Assembly (NCBI GenBank): GCA_903864835.1
Contig: CAIPHK010000025.1
Span: 1-37,631 of the forward strand
Length of the DNA stretch: 37,631 bases
Origin: an uncultured bacterium
GTDB taxonomy: Bacteria; Margulisbacteria; Marinamargulisbacteria; SXXA01
Reading direction: 5' to 3'
Shown here one piece after another: positions 26,661 to 35,180 of the stretch. Each line of letters starts with the position of its first letter. The stretch's first letter is position 1. The notes below the pieces were generated by a model. The model saw nothing but the letters and a program-made list of their open reading frames with translations. It was not told where the DNA came from and did not search any database. A program made the position numbers and the translations under genes.

Positions 26661-28181
26661 TCAATGCGATGAAGGGGCCGGGAGCGGCCGGATTGCAAAA
26701 AATTCCGTCAATTGGGCAAGCTCTGGGTAGATGTTACCCGCAATTATCTTTGCGGGGATAAGGCTCGGATGGTTCTCAACCGATGCAAGGGTAGCGGTCA
26801 TGTCATCATCAATAGTTGTGTAAGAAGTCAGTGATACCGGAGGGGCTACTTCTTCACCAGGTCGATCCTTGAACCGACCTTCGGAGACATCCCATTCAAT
26901 TATTTTAAGGATAACATCTCGTCCAATTCGTGCCCCTTGAGACAAAATTTTGGTACCCCGAAATTTTGCCGTATCAAAGATCTCATGAATGATGGGAATG
27001 ACGCCCGGGTAGTGGGTGCAGCACGTCCCGATTACAGACAATTTTGACTTGTTGAGGCCGATTTGTTGAATATATTTCAACATATCCATCGTGACTTCTG
27101 CCTTAAGGTCTGAGGCAAGCTTTCCTTCCATAATACTGACCCAATTCGGCGGGGCATAGGGATATACAAACAACATCGGATCAGGATAGTAACGATGAAT
27201 GTGCCGCATCATCTTGCGTTCTTCTGGCCTCCCTGGGGGGATTGGGGTGGATCCTTTATATAAGTTTATCCATAAAAAATCCGGATCGGTAGACAACGGT
27301 TGATGCGCGGAGGGACACACAATAATGGTGATCGCGTTTTCACCGGATGAAAGGGCATGTTGGGTCGCAAGTTCGAGATGATATTGTTGAGACCTCGTGG
27401 TTGCCTGAGTCGCCAGGACTCCAATGTGCTTTTCAACGCCCCCTCTTGTATTGGTTACACACCGCGCTTCTTCGTATAGGATTTTTGCTGTAGGGGTGAT
27501 AATTGGAATAACCGATACGTTGTTAACGAACTCCTTAGTCCATCGAATCGCCGCCTCGTCCATTGTGGTTGATGCGGTATTACACGCAATGGTGGTAATA
27601 CGGGAATGTCGCCGGCTGGTTTCTTCCAGCAAACTCAATGTATGGGATTGAATTTGTTCGAAAGATTTGTTTCCAAAAGGGGCCCAGTTAGCCGCCCCGA
27701 TATGGACCATCTCAAATTGGACTTTGTAATGCCGACTGATCTCCGCCAAATCCGGGCCTATTTCTTCGGTAGTATCTAACATGTACAAGAGACCACCTAG
27801 TCCCGAATCTACATTAAAGATGGGGTAAAGATCATCTCCAAGATGACCGATCGATCGAGGGGACTGTTTAGGATCAAATTCCTGGTCTGGCGTATGCTGG
27901 ATACTCGGAATGACACGGTACGGGGATGTCGGGAGCACGGCAGAACGTGCCCCCACTCTTTCAGATGACCGGGGGGACTTCATTGAATTCTGAATTGCAG
28001 AAAAGGGGAGAATCTCACCATCGCTTCCTGTAAAAGAGGGTAAAGACGCCATTGAATTAAAGGATCGTTTCCGGGCGCTGCCTGGCAATACCAAAGTCGC
28101 ATCGAGAATCGGAGGCCGACAGATTTCAAGCCGGCTTACATTGCCTGCGGTAGCAATACTTTTTTTCAATAGTTTACCCAA
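26661..28181 (-). CDS. murI: Glutamate racemase with unusual N-terminal extension and insertion
   Basis: MurI interconverts L- and D-glutamate for peptidoglycan. The catalytic framework is intact: FNVDSGLGGL (Asp125, Ser126), WAPFGNKS (167-173), the first catalytic cysteine Cys200 in IACNTAST, IITPT, IGVLATQATTRSQQY and the second cysteine Cys388 in GTCCTHYP with His390. The 506-residue length is nearly double the usual 260-290. About 115 extra residues at the N-terminus are Ser/Pro/Arg-rich and probably disordered. About 50 extra residues sit between ITIIVCPSAHQ (near 290) and the second cysteine, and a tail of about 80 follows. TTG 28181 has AAGGGGA (complement of 28189-28195) 7 bases upstream, which supports the long form. 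It follows the GT39-like gene by 18 bases. Confidence 0.83.
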   Translation of the reverse strand: MGKLLKKSIATAGNVSRLEICRPPILDATLVLPGSARKRSFNSMASLPSFTGSDGEILPFSAIQNSMKSPRSSERVGARSAVLPTSPYRVIPSIQHTPDQEFDPKQSPRSIGHLGDDLYPIFNVDSGLGGLLYMLDTTEEIGPDLAEISRHYKVQFEMVHIGAANWAPFGNKSFEQIQSHTLSLLEETSRRHSRITTIACNTASTTMDEAAIRWTKEFVNNVSVIPIITPTAKILYEEARCVTNTRGGVEKHIGVLATQATTRSQQYHLELATQHALSSGENAITIIVCPSAHQPLSTDPDFLWINLYKGSTPIPPGRPEERKMMRHIHRYYPDPMLFVYPYAPPNWVSIMEGKLASDLKAEVTMDMLKYIQQIGLNKSKLSVIGTCCTHYPGVIPIIHEIFDTAKFRGTKILSQGARIGRDVILKIIEWDVSEGRFKDRPGEEVAPPVSLTSYTTIDDDMTATLASVENHPSLIPAKIIAGNIYPELAQLTEFFAIRPLPAPSSH

Positions 28182-28199
28182 CCGTACTTCCCCTTATTT

Positions 28200-29567
28200 T
28201 TAATCCAAAGATAACGACCGTTGAATATCCACTCGCACCGGTTTCAAAAACTCCGCCCGGGGATACTCATAGGCGAGCACACTAAAAAACGCGATATAGA
28301 TCACCGCATACACTGGCAACACCGAAGTAGGGGAGCTCAACAACACGCTAGACTTCTTTGAAATCGTAACCCAAGAGGTAATCAACGTGCCCATTACCAG
28401 GCCAATTACTGCGGCCACAAACAATGGACTTTGGCGTACGGCATCTGGGTTATTATTTGCAACGATGGCCAGAAGTACCGCCATAATCACAGCAACTACC
28501 GCGGTCATCCGCGACGCCCGGCGTAAAAACGCAGGATTTGAAAGATCATATTTGACCAGGTTATATCCCAAAAAAAGAAATAACATCGGAAACACATAGG
28601 CAATATAACGGCCTAATTTTACATGTCCGGAAAATGAAAATATTAAAAGGCATGGTAGCCATCCCGCTAGCATAATCCATTGTTCACGATCCATTTTAAT
28701 CCGATTAAAAATTGACTTTTGAAACACTGACGCAAGCAATAAGAACGAGTGGGGAATGAGTCCCACAACGACATAAAGCGCAAATCCATAATAGTCATGG
28801 TATACCGGGGCATTCCCAGGTTCCTTGATATATCGACCAAAATTGTCGTAACAGAATGTGTCAATAAATGCATGCCCATGGACGTGGGACTGGACAATCG
28901 CCCACGGCATCGTCACCAATCCGGTGGCCGCAACCATAGCAATCCCTTCAAGAATCATTTTGATCGGCGATCTTCGAATTGAAACGTTCGCAAAAAAAAC
29001 AAATAAACCTGACAGGCCAATTGAAATAGAAAATCGACTGAGTCCCGCCACTGCGACACAGCCTAAAGCAATCACAAAATGCCGCCGAATCCCCGTCTTG
29101 ATATATCGAAGATAGTGAACACAAAATCCAAAAAAGAATACTGCCGCCGGCCAGTCATACATGGGGGTACGCGACAGATACAACCAAACAATACTGGTCG
29201 CGGCCAAAACGACCGACAGGGATGCGATGCGCCGGTCTTTCCAATTTCTCAATGCATAATAATAGATCCATCCAATCCCCAAAACACCGCAAAGCAAATT
29301 CGACAGGTTATAAAAATACATTGAATTGGGTCTAATTAAAGTCAATATTCCCGATGTCCAAAACAAAAACGGTCCATGGGCCTGATCCTGAGACGACGAT
29401 AAAAAGTTAAAATGAATCCGAATTTCTTTTGCAATCCCCAGCCAATGGGCGATATCCCCATCCGTTAACGGGAACCGAAAAAACGGCCAGCTGCCCACGA
29501 CAAATACAAACAGAAGTGCCTGGATCAACGCGGGATGATCCTTAATTCGATTCCACAAGTTCTGCAT
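28200..29567 (-). CDS. GT39/ArnT-like membrane glycosyltransferase
   Basis: A 455-residue protein with about eleven to twelve membrane helices. The first external loop carries the conserved acidic residue and motif (FPLTDGDIAHWLGIAKEIR), where PMT/ArnT enzymes have 'DE..Y...A'. LYLSRTPMYDWPAAVFFFGF follows, typical of the GT39/PMT superfamily. Such enzymes move a sugar from a polyprenyl-phosphate donor to lipid A or proteins on the outer side of the inner membrane. The GT2 gene 3 bases upstream probably makes that polyprenyl-phosphate sugar, which strengthens the call. The sugar and acceptor are unknown. Confidence 0.78.
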   Translation of the reverse strand: MQNLWNRIKDHPALIQALLFVFVVGSWPFFRFPLTDGDIAHWLGIAKEIRIHFNFLSSSQDQAHGPFLFWTSGILTLIRPNSMYFYNLSNLLCGVLGIGWIYYYALRNWKDRRIASLSVVLAATSIVWLYLSRTPMYDWPAAVFFFGFCVHYLRYIKTGIRRHFVIALGCVAVAGLSRFSISIGLSGLFVFFANVSIRRSPIKMILEGIAMVAATGLVTMPWAIVQSHVHGHAFIDTFCYDNFGRYIKEPGNAPVYHDYYGFALYVVVGLIPHSFLLLASVFQKSIFNRIKMDREQWIMLAGWLPCLLIFSFSGHVKLGRYIAYVFPMLFLFLGYNLVKYDLSNPAFLRRASRMTAVVAVIMAVLLAIVANNNPDAVRQSPLFVAAVIGLVMGTLITSWVTISKKSSVLLSSPTSVLPVYAVIYIAFFSVLAYEYPRAEFLKPVRVDIQRSLSLD

Positions 29568-29570
29568 TTT

Positions 29571-30266
29571 TTACCTCAATAAATTATATTTTAAAATGCA
29601 CCACAGTGCGCTAAATCCATCTTTATAACTGATCTTTTTACCTTCAGCGTAGGTTCGTCCGTAATAACTAATACCGGTCTCGTAAATAACCGCGTGCATC
29701 TTCGCAATTTTGGCGGTGATCTCTGGCTCAACGCCAAACCGTCGTTCTTCAATCGTCAACTGCGTATAAATTTTCCGGGTGAACAATTTGTAACAAGTTT
29801 CCATATCCGTCAGATTTAGATTGGTCATCATATTAGAAAATAGAGTGAGTACTTTGTTACCCACAGAATGCCAAAAGTAGAGAACTCGATGGCAGTCACC
29901 GGACAAAAATCGAGACCCATAAACCACCTCTGCAACGCCGTCTTCGATGGGTTTTAGAAGCTTGGAATATTCTTGGGGGTTGTATTCTAAGTCAGCATCC
30001 TGGATGATAAGAACGTCTCCGCTTGCCAGCGAAAGACCCGAATTGATCGCAGCCCCTTTTCCTTGATTATTAGGATGAAGGATCAAATGGGTAATTTTTG
30101 AGCGTAGCGGATGCTTCTGAAGCAGGTCCTGTGTACCGTCGGTTGAACAATCATCTACGACTATGATTTCTTTCTCCCATGGTATTTGAACCGCTTCAAC
30201 ACGGCTCAGAATCGTTTCAATGGTCTCTCGTTCGTTGTAGCAGGGGATCAATATTGATAATTTCAT
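29571..30266 (-). CDS. Polyprenyl-phosphate glycosyltransferase, GT2 (DPM1-like)
   Basis: A 231-residue GT-A enzyme of family 2. MKLSILIPCYNERETIETIL is the usual start, EIIVVDDCSTDGTQDLL contains the first Asp pair, and IIQDADLEYNPQEY has the metal-binding DAD motif. VVYGSRFL and TDMETCYKLFTRKI match dolichyl-phosphate mannose synthase-like proteins. There is no C-terminal membrane domain. It likely loads a hexose on undecaprenyl phosphate for the GT39-like enzyme encoded next. The start at ATG 30266 matches family starts; the frame extends to 30290 without support. Confidence 0.88.
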   Translation of the reverse strand: MKLSILIPCYNERETIETILSRVEAVQIPWEKEIIVVDDCSTDGTQDLLQKHPLRSKITHLILHPNNQGKGAAINSGLSLASGDVLIIQDADLEYNPQEYSKLLKPIEDGVAEVVYGSRFLSGDCHRVLYFWHSVGNKVLTLFSNMMTNLNLTDMETCYKLFTRKIYTQLTIEERRFGVEPEITAKIAKMHAVIYETGISYYGRTYAEGKKISYKDGFSALWCILKYNLLR

Positions 30267-30327
30267 TCGAGCTATTATATCGAAATCCATGAGTAATGGA
30301 ATCAGATACTTTTAAGGAATTGTGTTA

Positions 30328-31875
30328 ATGAATATTGAATTGTCGTTTGATAACATCGGTTTATCCGAAATCACGTTGGAAGCTATCCGGAGTATGGAGT
30401 ACACCGCCCCATCTCCAATCCAAGCAGAATGTATCCCATTAATTCTGAAAAATAGGGATATTATTGGGCAAGCCCAAACTGGAACAGGAAAAACGGCTGC
30501 ATACTCCATTCCAATCGTTGAACGGGCGCATCAAACTCCCGCCGGCGTCCAATTTTTAGTTGTATGTCCTACTCGGGAACTCGTTACTCAAGTTGAAAAG
30601 GTCATTCGTCAACTTGCAAAGGGCCGTCCCCATGTCCGCACCGTAGCCATCCTGGGCGGCCACTCGTATGACCGTCAGAATGAACAGTTACGCCGCAACC
30701 CCCAAATCGTAGTTGGGACCCCAGGCCGTATATTGGATCACATTCGTCGCCGAACTTTAGATCTTAACCCGTGTGAAATGGTGGTTATTGATGAAGCGGA
30801 CGAAATGTTAGATCGTGGATTTCTAGACGAAATTGAATTGATAATGCAAGCGGTCGGCGAACATCGCCAAACGGTATTGTTCTCCGCAACAATGCCCCCA
30901 CGGATTATCGAACTGACTGAAAAATACCAACAAGACCCAGTTCACGTGAATATTTCCCCAACGCAAGTATTGGGAACCACGATTTCTCAAGGCTATTACG
31001 CCATTACGGAATCGTCGAAAACACCATTACTTCATTTATTACTTAAAGCCCACACCCCAAAATTGACTTTGGTGTTCTGTAAAACCAAGGCCAAAACAGG
31101 TGAAGTTACCTCAATGTTGCAACAAGTCGGCGTCGTAGCCGAGGCGTTACATGGTGATATTAGCCAACAACAACGGAATGACGCGTTACGCCGATTCCGA
31201 AGTGGAATCGTTAACGTTCTAGTCGCCACGGACGTCGCTGCCCGCGGATTGGATATTGAGAACGTCGAATTAGTCGTTAACTATGACGTCCCAATGCAAC
31301 CCGAACATTATGTTCACCGTATTGGCCGAACGGGTCGGGCAGGTCGCCTAGGCCGAGCCATCAGCTTTATCACAGGTCGGGAATATCGACGGCTTCGGGA
31401 AATCGAAACCTATACCAAAACCTTTATCGAACGATTGGAACTACCTTCTTTCGACGACATCAAAAAAGCGCGCTTTGACGAGTTGGTCGCAGGATTAGTT
31501 GAGAAGTCGGTCGCCCCATTAGATCCTGAAGTCGAAGCAGTCATTCGGGAACTGACGGACCGAGGCGTGTCGATCGAACACATCGCGGGGGTATTGTTGG
31601 CCTCCCAACGAGATGCCGCCCATGCGGATCTTAATCCAGTTGGCCCGATTCAATTTGACCAAGTCCCTTGGGGCGGTGGCCGAGGCGGTCGTCCTGAAGG
31701 TGGACAAGGTCGCACTCAAGGCCGGTATGCAGGTGGCGGATATCGCCAAGGCAACGCTGGCGGCGGTGGTGGTGGATATGCAGGTAATGCGGCAAACCGA
31801 AATAGTCGGTTCCAACGCCCGGGTCAAAAACCAGCGTTTAACCGATCTGGACCTCGGTCAGCACACCAAGGGTAA
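30328..31875 (+). CDS. DEAD-box ATP-dependent RNA helicase with Gly/Arg-rich tail
   Basis: A DeaD/CshA-like helicase that unwinds short RNA duplexes, typically in ribosome assembly, mRNA decay or cold adaptation. All core motifs are present: a Q-motif region ending PSPIQAECIPLIL, motif I AQTGTGKT, PTRELV, TPGRILD, the DEAD box in VIDEADEMLD, SAT, then RecA domain two with VATDVAARGLD and HRIGRTGRAGR. A 60-residue Gly/Arg/Asn-rich tail (GGGRGGRPEGG and similar) after about residue 445 resembles RGG RNA-binding tails. ATG 30328 has AAGGA at 30314-30318, 9 bases upstream; GTG 30322 is too close to it. Two terminator hairpins follow. Confidence 0.95.
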   Translation: MNIELSFDNIGLSEITLEAIRSMEYTAPSPIQAECIPLILKNRDIIGQAQTGTGKTAAYSIPIVERAHQTPAGVQFLVVCPTRELVTQVEKVIRQLAKGRPHVRTVAILGGHSYDRQNEQLRRNPQIVVGTPGRILDHIRRRTLDLNPCEMVVIDEADEMLDRGFLDEIELIMQAVGEHRQTVLFSATMPPRIIELTEKYQQDPVHVNISPTQVLGTTISQGYYAITESSKTPLLHLLLKAHTPKLTLVFCKTKAKTGEVTSMLQQVGVVAEALHGDISQQQRNDALRRFRSGIVNVLVATDVAARGLDIENVELVVNYDVPMQPEHYVHRIGRTGRAGRLGRAISFITGREYRRLREIETYTKTFIERLELPSFDDIKKARFDELVAGLVEKSVAPLDPEVEAVIRELTDRGVSIEHIAGVLLASQRDAAHADLNPVGPIQFDQVPWGGGRGGRPEGGQGRTQGRYAGGGYRQGNAGGGGGGYAGNAANRNSRFQRPGQKPAFNRSGPRSAHQG

Positions 31876-31883
31876 CGTACCCA

Positions 31884-31917
31884 TTCCCCCTCAATCTCCT
31901 CAGAGATTGAGGGGGAA
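31884..31917 (+). terminator. Stable hairpin after the helicase gene
   Basis: A perfect 15-base-pair stem (31884-31898 with 31903-31917) with a four-base CTCA loop begins 8 bases after the helicase stop. No T-run follows, so it is more likely an mRNA-stabilising or assisting hairpin than a stand-alone terminator. Confidence 0.65.
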
Positions 31918-31940
31918 TAAATGACATCTTTGTCAATTAA

Positions 31941-31975
31941 TAGCCCGCCAAATGATGGCGGGCTATTTCGTTTTT
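31941..31975 (+). terminator. Rho-independent terminator
   Basis: TAGCCCGCCA (31941-31950) pairs with TGGCGGGCTA (31956-31965) around a five-base AATGA loop and is followed by TTTCGTTTTT. This is a textbook intrinsic terminator, 65 bases after the helicase stop, and it isolates the next gene. Confidence 0.88.
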
Positions 31976-32049
31976 AAAAAAATTACATTTTTCGTATCTC
32001 AATGACAAAATATTTCGTTTTTGTAATATTTAGAGTCAAAACAGCCCCT

Positions 32050-32077
32050 TTGAGTTGGCATATTTGTTTTATATAGG
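32050..32077 (+). promoter_or_regulatory. Candidate promoter for the carrier-like gene
   Basis: TTGAGT (32050-32055) and TATAGG (32072-32077) with 16-base spacing lie about 35 bases before the ATG at 32112. The terminator upstream makes a promoter in this 130-base AT-rich stretch likely; the exact boxes are a guess. Confidence 0.35.
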
Positions 32078-32111
32078 CATTGTAAGACCCAGACTATTAG
32101 GAGGCCCCTCA

Positions 32112-32984
32112 ATGCTAGCTACCATCTCTTCCATGTCCACCCAAATCTTCACCACTGTGCAATCGTCACAGCAAGCCCCCCAATCACAAGCTAATGGGTC
32201 AAGTACCGTTATTGCTACCTCATCACCGAACCCAATTGTGCCCCCCGTAAATCCAATTCATTTTATTTACGGAGGACTCGGTGGCGCAGTAGAAGCACCG
32301 GCCAGATCCGTATTAGACACGGCTAAATCAACTGCACAATTATATAACATCACCACCGTTGATGCCATGAAAAAGATTCATGTTGAAAAAGGAATTCCTG
32401 GATTTTTTCCTTACATCGCGAACACTACTGCCATTCGAGGCGCACAACGCGGGGGGCTTTTTACGCTTGCCAACTCCGACATGAGCATCCCTGTTAAAAC
32501 CGCCATTGGATTTGTATACGAATTGGGCGTTACTTCTGTTAATCAGGTCATTACCACTCACGCCGCCGGAGACAATAAAGCACTGAAGGGAAACCCATTT
32601 CAATTTGTATATAGCCAATTTAAAACCCATGGCATGACGGGGATCATTTCCCCTTGGACCGCCGCAAGAAATTTGAAATTTTTGGGTGTATATAATTCCC
32701 TAATGAGCCATTTCCAAGAAGAACGAAAATCCAACCCGCTGGCAACCAATTTAGGGATAGGCCTAGCCTCCACCGCAAGTAGCCACATCTTTGATCCCTC
32801 ATCGACCCATCACACCCGGTATCCAGAGCTATCAATATTTGAAGTGCCCAAAGCAGTATACACGGCATCTGGGATTAGGGGATTGGTGGGTAACGGATTG
32901 CTACCACGCTTAAGCTCCGTCGGAGCGGGTGTGGTTATTTATGGGACCATTGCCGACACGATTAAACAGTCGATACAGGCGTAA
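32112..32984 (+). CDS. Mitochondrial-carrier-like (SLC25-type) membrane protein, divergent
   Basis: A 290-residue protein that appears built of three repeats of about 80 residues after a Ser/Thr/Gln-rich leader of about 45. Repeat one has GGLGGAVEAP and VLDTAKSTAQ (67-76), which aligns with the carrier signature P-x-D-x-x-K-x-x-x-Q. It continues EKGIPGFFPYIANTTAIRGA, like 'EG..GFYRG....+R..P'. Repeat two (about 130-205) is degenerate but keeps THGMTGIISPWTAARNL. Repeat three (about 212-288) has GLASTASSHIFDPSSTHHTR, matching the spacing of P-x-D-x-x-K-T-R, and GIRGLVGNGLLPRL. Carriers exchange metabolites across mitochondrial inner membranes; bacterial members are rare. The start is fixed by AGGAGG at 32099-32104. 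No signal peptide. The charged network is weak, so transport is unproven. Confidence 0.5.
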   Translation: MLATISSMSTQIFTTVQSSQQAPQSQANGSSTVIATSSPNPIVPPVNPIHFIYGGLGGAVEAPARSVLDTAKSTAQLYNITTVDAMKKIHVEKGIPGFFPYIANTTAIRGAQRGGLFTLANSDMSIPVKTAIGFVYELGVTSVNQVITTHAAGDNKALKGNPFQFVYSQFKTHGMTGIISPWTAARNLKFLGVYNSLMSHFQEERKSNPLATNLGIGLASTASSHIFDPSSTHHTRYPELSIFEVPKAVYTASGIRGLVGNGLLPRLSSVGAGVVIYGTIADTIKQSIQA

Positions 32985-32987
32985 TCG

Positions 32988-33079
32988 ATGGGGGAGCCGA
33001 GGCTAGCAGCTACCGCAACACCAGAGTAAGATACGCAATCCCTTTCGGATATTTCCTTCTTAAACCGGAGCTCCCCCAT
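32988..33079 (+). promoter_or_regulatory. Inverted repeat spanning the leader of the beta-barrel gene
   Basis: ATGGGGGAGC (32988-32997) is exactly complementary to GCTCCCCCAT (33070-33079). The right arm overlaps the end of the GGAG ribosome-binding site and touches the TTG start at 33079. Paired, it would hide the translation start, so it could act as a translational switch. The 72-base loop between the arms holds no gene. Confidence 0.4.
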
Positions 33080-33873
33080 TGTCATTATTTGCCCGTTACA
33101 CCCAGCGTAGTCTGTGCCTCTTTTTATTGTTTGCGGTATCGTTGCCATTGGTTGCGCAATCGTCGACCGCCAACATCACTGACCCGAACACAGACGCCGA
33201 GTACCAAGACTATTTAAATTTCAAAAAGTACAAAAAATGGTCTCAGGCGCATTCTCAAGGAATGAATACTGATGAGTCTACGCCTTTCTCAATCGGCGTT
33301 CGGTCAGTCAAGGTCAGTCCATTTAGTGTGGTTGGAGGCGGGGGGTATCAATCACTAACTCACTCCGTATTAGGTGGAGACCCATCCGGACTTCTAGGTC
33401 TAAAATTGGGAGTCAATTATCGAGTCCCCTTATCTGCTAAAATCACCCTCATTCCTGGCCTTTCGTATATTCGAAAAGGGAACAAAGAATCCGCAGGAGA
33501 CTCAGCGGGAAGTCTCATTACCCTCGAAAATCAAGTCGATGAGGTTCAAATCGAACTCGATACCGAGGTCAAAGTATTTCCTTGGTTAAATGTTATCATC
33601 TCTCCCTATGTCGCATACGTGTTGTCCGACAATATCTATTATAACGACTCCAAAATTGGCGATATCAATAGCTATACGAATCGGGTTGAGTACGGTGCCA
33701 GTGCGGGACTAGGAACCGCATGGGACACCGACGGCGGCCAGTATCGTTTGAGCCTGATGTTTAGCCAAGGTCTATCGAATCTTTATAAAGACTCCATTGT
33801 TTCGTTTGGGGGATCAAAATCCGCCAAAACATCCGGCATTGGATTTCAATTGGCGTGGGCGATAAAACACTAG
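33079..33873 (+). CDS. Secreted outer-membrane beta-barrel-like protein
   Basis: A 264-residue protein with a Sec signal peptide: basic start, then SLCLFLLFAVSLPLVAQ, with cleavage probably near residue 27. After a short Asp/Tyr/Lys-rich stretch, residues from about 70 alternate polar and hydrophobic residues in roughly eight to ten strands. Typical strands are GLKLGVNYRVPL, ITLIPGLSYIRKG and YRLSLMFSQGL, with Gly-rich turns and a final strand GIGFQLAWAIKH. This fits a small porin-like 'outer membrane protein beta-barrel' fold, though the C-terminal residue is not Phe. The TTG start is supported by GGAG at 33067-33070, 8 bases upstream. It converges with purD, 16 bases apart. Confidence 0.75.
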   Translation: MSLFARYTQRSLCLFLLFAVSLPLVAQSSTANITDPNTDAEYQDYLNFKKYKKWSQAHSQGMNTDESTPFSIGVRSVKVSPFSVVGGGGYQSLTHSVLGGDPSGLLGLKLGVNYRVPLSAKITLIPGLSYIRKGNKESAGDSAGSLITLENQVDEVQIELDTEVKVFPWLNVIISPYVAYVLSDNIYYNDSKIGDINSYTNRVEYGASAGLGTAWDTDGGQYRLSLMFSQGLSNLYKDSIVSFGGSKSAKTSGIGFQLAWAIKH

Positions 33874-33889
33874 CTTTCGCGGGAATGAC

Positions 33890-35170
33890 CTATAAAAGCC
33901 GCGCCAATCCTTTGGCACCGATATCTGTTCGGTTATATTGCCCGTTAAACTTAATTTGACCGATCCCTTGATACGCTGCAGAAATCGCAGCATCGAGTGT
34001 CTCATTTTGTGCGACAACACCGAGGACTCGCCCGCCGTTAGTGACAATATCCCCAGACGGAGTTGCCGCGGTACCGGCGTGAACGACCCACACGCCGTCT
34101 GGCAGAGGAGAATTCAGGCCAGAAATCACTCGACCTTTGTCGGACGTTTCGGGATAGCCAGCCGATGCGATGACCACACATACCGTTGATGAGTTATCCC
34201 ATTCTAAATGGATTTGATCCAAGGTCCCCGTCGTGATCGCGTCAAACACCTTCACCAAGTCGGTTTTGAGGCGAGGCAACACCACCTGAGTTTCTGGATC
34301 CCCAAACCGAGCATTGAACTCAATTGTCCATGGTTCACCGTCACAAATCATTAACCCAGCAAAAATGATCCCCTTATACACGATGCCATCCCGTTGAAAG
34401 CCCTCTATCAGCGGCTTAAATACCCGTTCAACCACTTTTTCATACACAGCGTCCGTCACGACCGGGGCAGGGGAGTATGCCCCCATTCCACCAGTATTGG
34501 GGCCCTTGTCGCCATCAAATATTGCTTTATGGTCTTGGGCTGGAACCATGGGAAGAATTGTCTTGCCATCAGTGAACGCAAAAATGGAGGTTTCTTCACC
34601 GTTAAGAAACGCCTCGATGACGATGGTGGTTCCAGCGTCACTAAATTTTTTATCCACCATGACCTCTTGAATTGCGTGTTCTGCTTCAATAAGAGTTTGC
34701 GCGATTACAACCCCTTTGCCCGCAGCTAATCCGTCCGCCTTGATAACAATCGGATACCGAGTATTGGATCGAAGGTAGGTCAATGCCGCACTCGGATCGG
34801 TGAAGGATTCATACGCCGCAGTAGGAATACCGTATCTTGCCATTTTATCTTTGGCCCATTTTTTTGAGCCTTCAAGTTGGGCAGCGTCTTTGTTTGGGCC
34901 AACAATCTTAAGACCTTCCGCTTCGAAGCGATCTGTAATGCCAAGAACAAGAGGTCCTTCTGGCCCCACAACCGTGAGATCAATGGCGTTGGTTTTTGCA
35001 AATTTAAGCAAGTCATCGATATCGGTTTCTTTGATCGGAACATTTTGACCGAGAGTCGCGGTCCCCGGATTTCCTGGGGCGATAAAAAGTTGAGAAAGAA
35101 GCGGACTTCGACGGAGTTGCCGAGCGATCGCATGTTCACGTCCACCAGAGCCAATTAATAGGATTTTCAT
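33890..35170 (-). CDS. purD: Phosphoribosylamine-glycine ligase
   Basis: PurD (GAR synthetase) couples phosphoribosylamine to glycine with ATP, the second step of purine synthesis. MKILLIGSGGREHAIARQL is the diagnostic start. The ATP-grasp fold shows YPIVIKADGLAAGKGVVIAQ, DHKAIFDGDKGPNTGGMGAY and the metal-binding IEFNARFGDPETQVVLPRL. The length of 426 is standard. The longer frame to 35323 has no homology and lies inside the upstream hydrolase gene. It starts 10 bases after that gene's stop and is the last gene of the glpD-led run; no ribosome-binding site is evident. Confidence 0.97.
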   Translation of the reverse strand: MKILLIGSGGREHAIARQLRRSPLLSQLFIAPGNPGTATLGQNVPIKETDIDDLLKFAKTNAIDLTVVGPEGPLVLGITDRFEAEGLKIVGPNKDAAQLEGSKKWAKDKMARYGIPTAAYESFTDPSAALTYLRSNTRYPIVIKADGLAAGKGVVIAQTLIEAEHAIQEVMVDKKFSDAGTTIVIEAFLNGEETSIFAFTDGKTILPMVPAQDHKAIFDGDKGPNTGGMGAYSPAPVVTDAVYEKVVERVFKPLIEGFQRDGIVYKGIIFAGLMICDGEPWTIEFNARFGDPETQVVLPRLKTDLVKVFDAITTGTLDQIHLEWDNSSTVCVVIASAGYPETSDKGRVISGLNSPLPDGVWVVHAGTAATPSGDIVTNGGRVLGVVAQNETLDAAISAAYQGIGQIKFNGQYNRTDIGAKGLARLL

Positions 35171-35180
35171 GGAGAAAACT

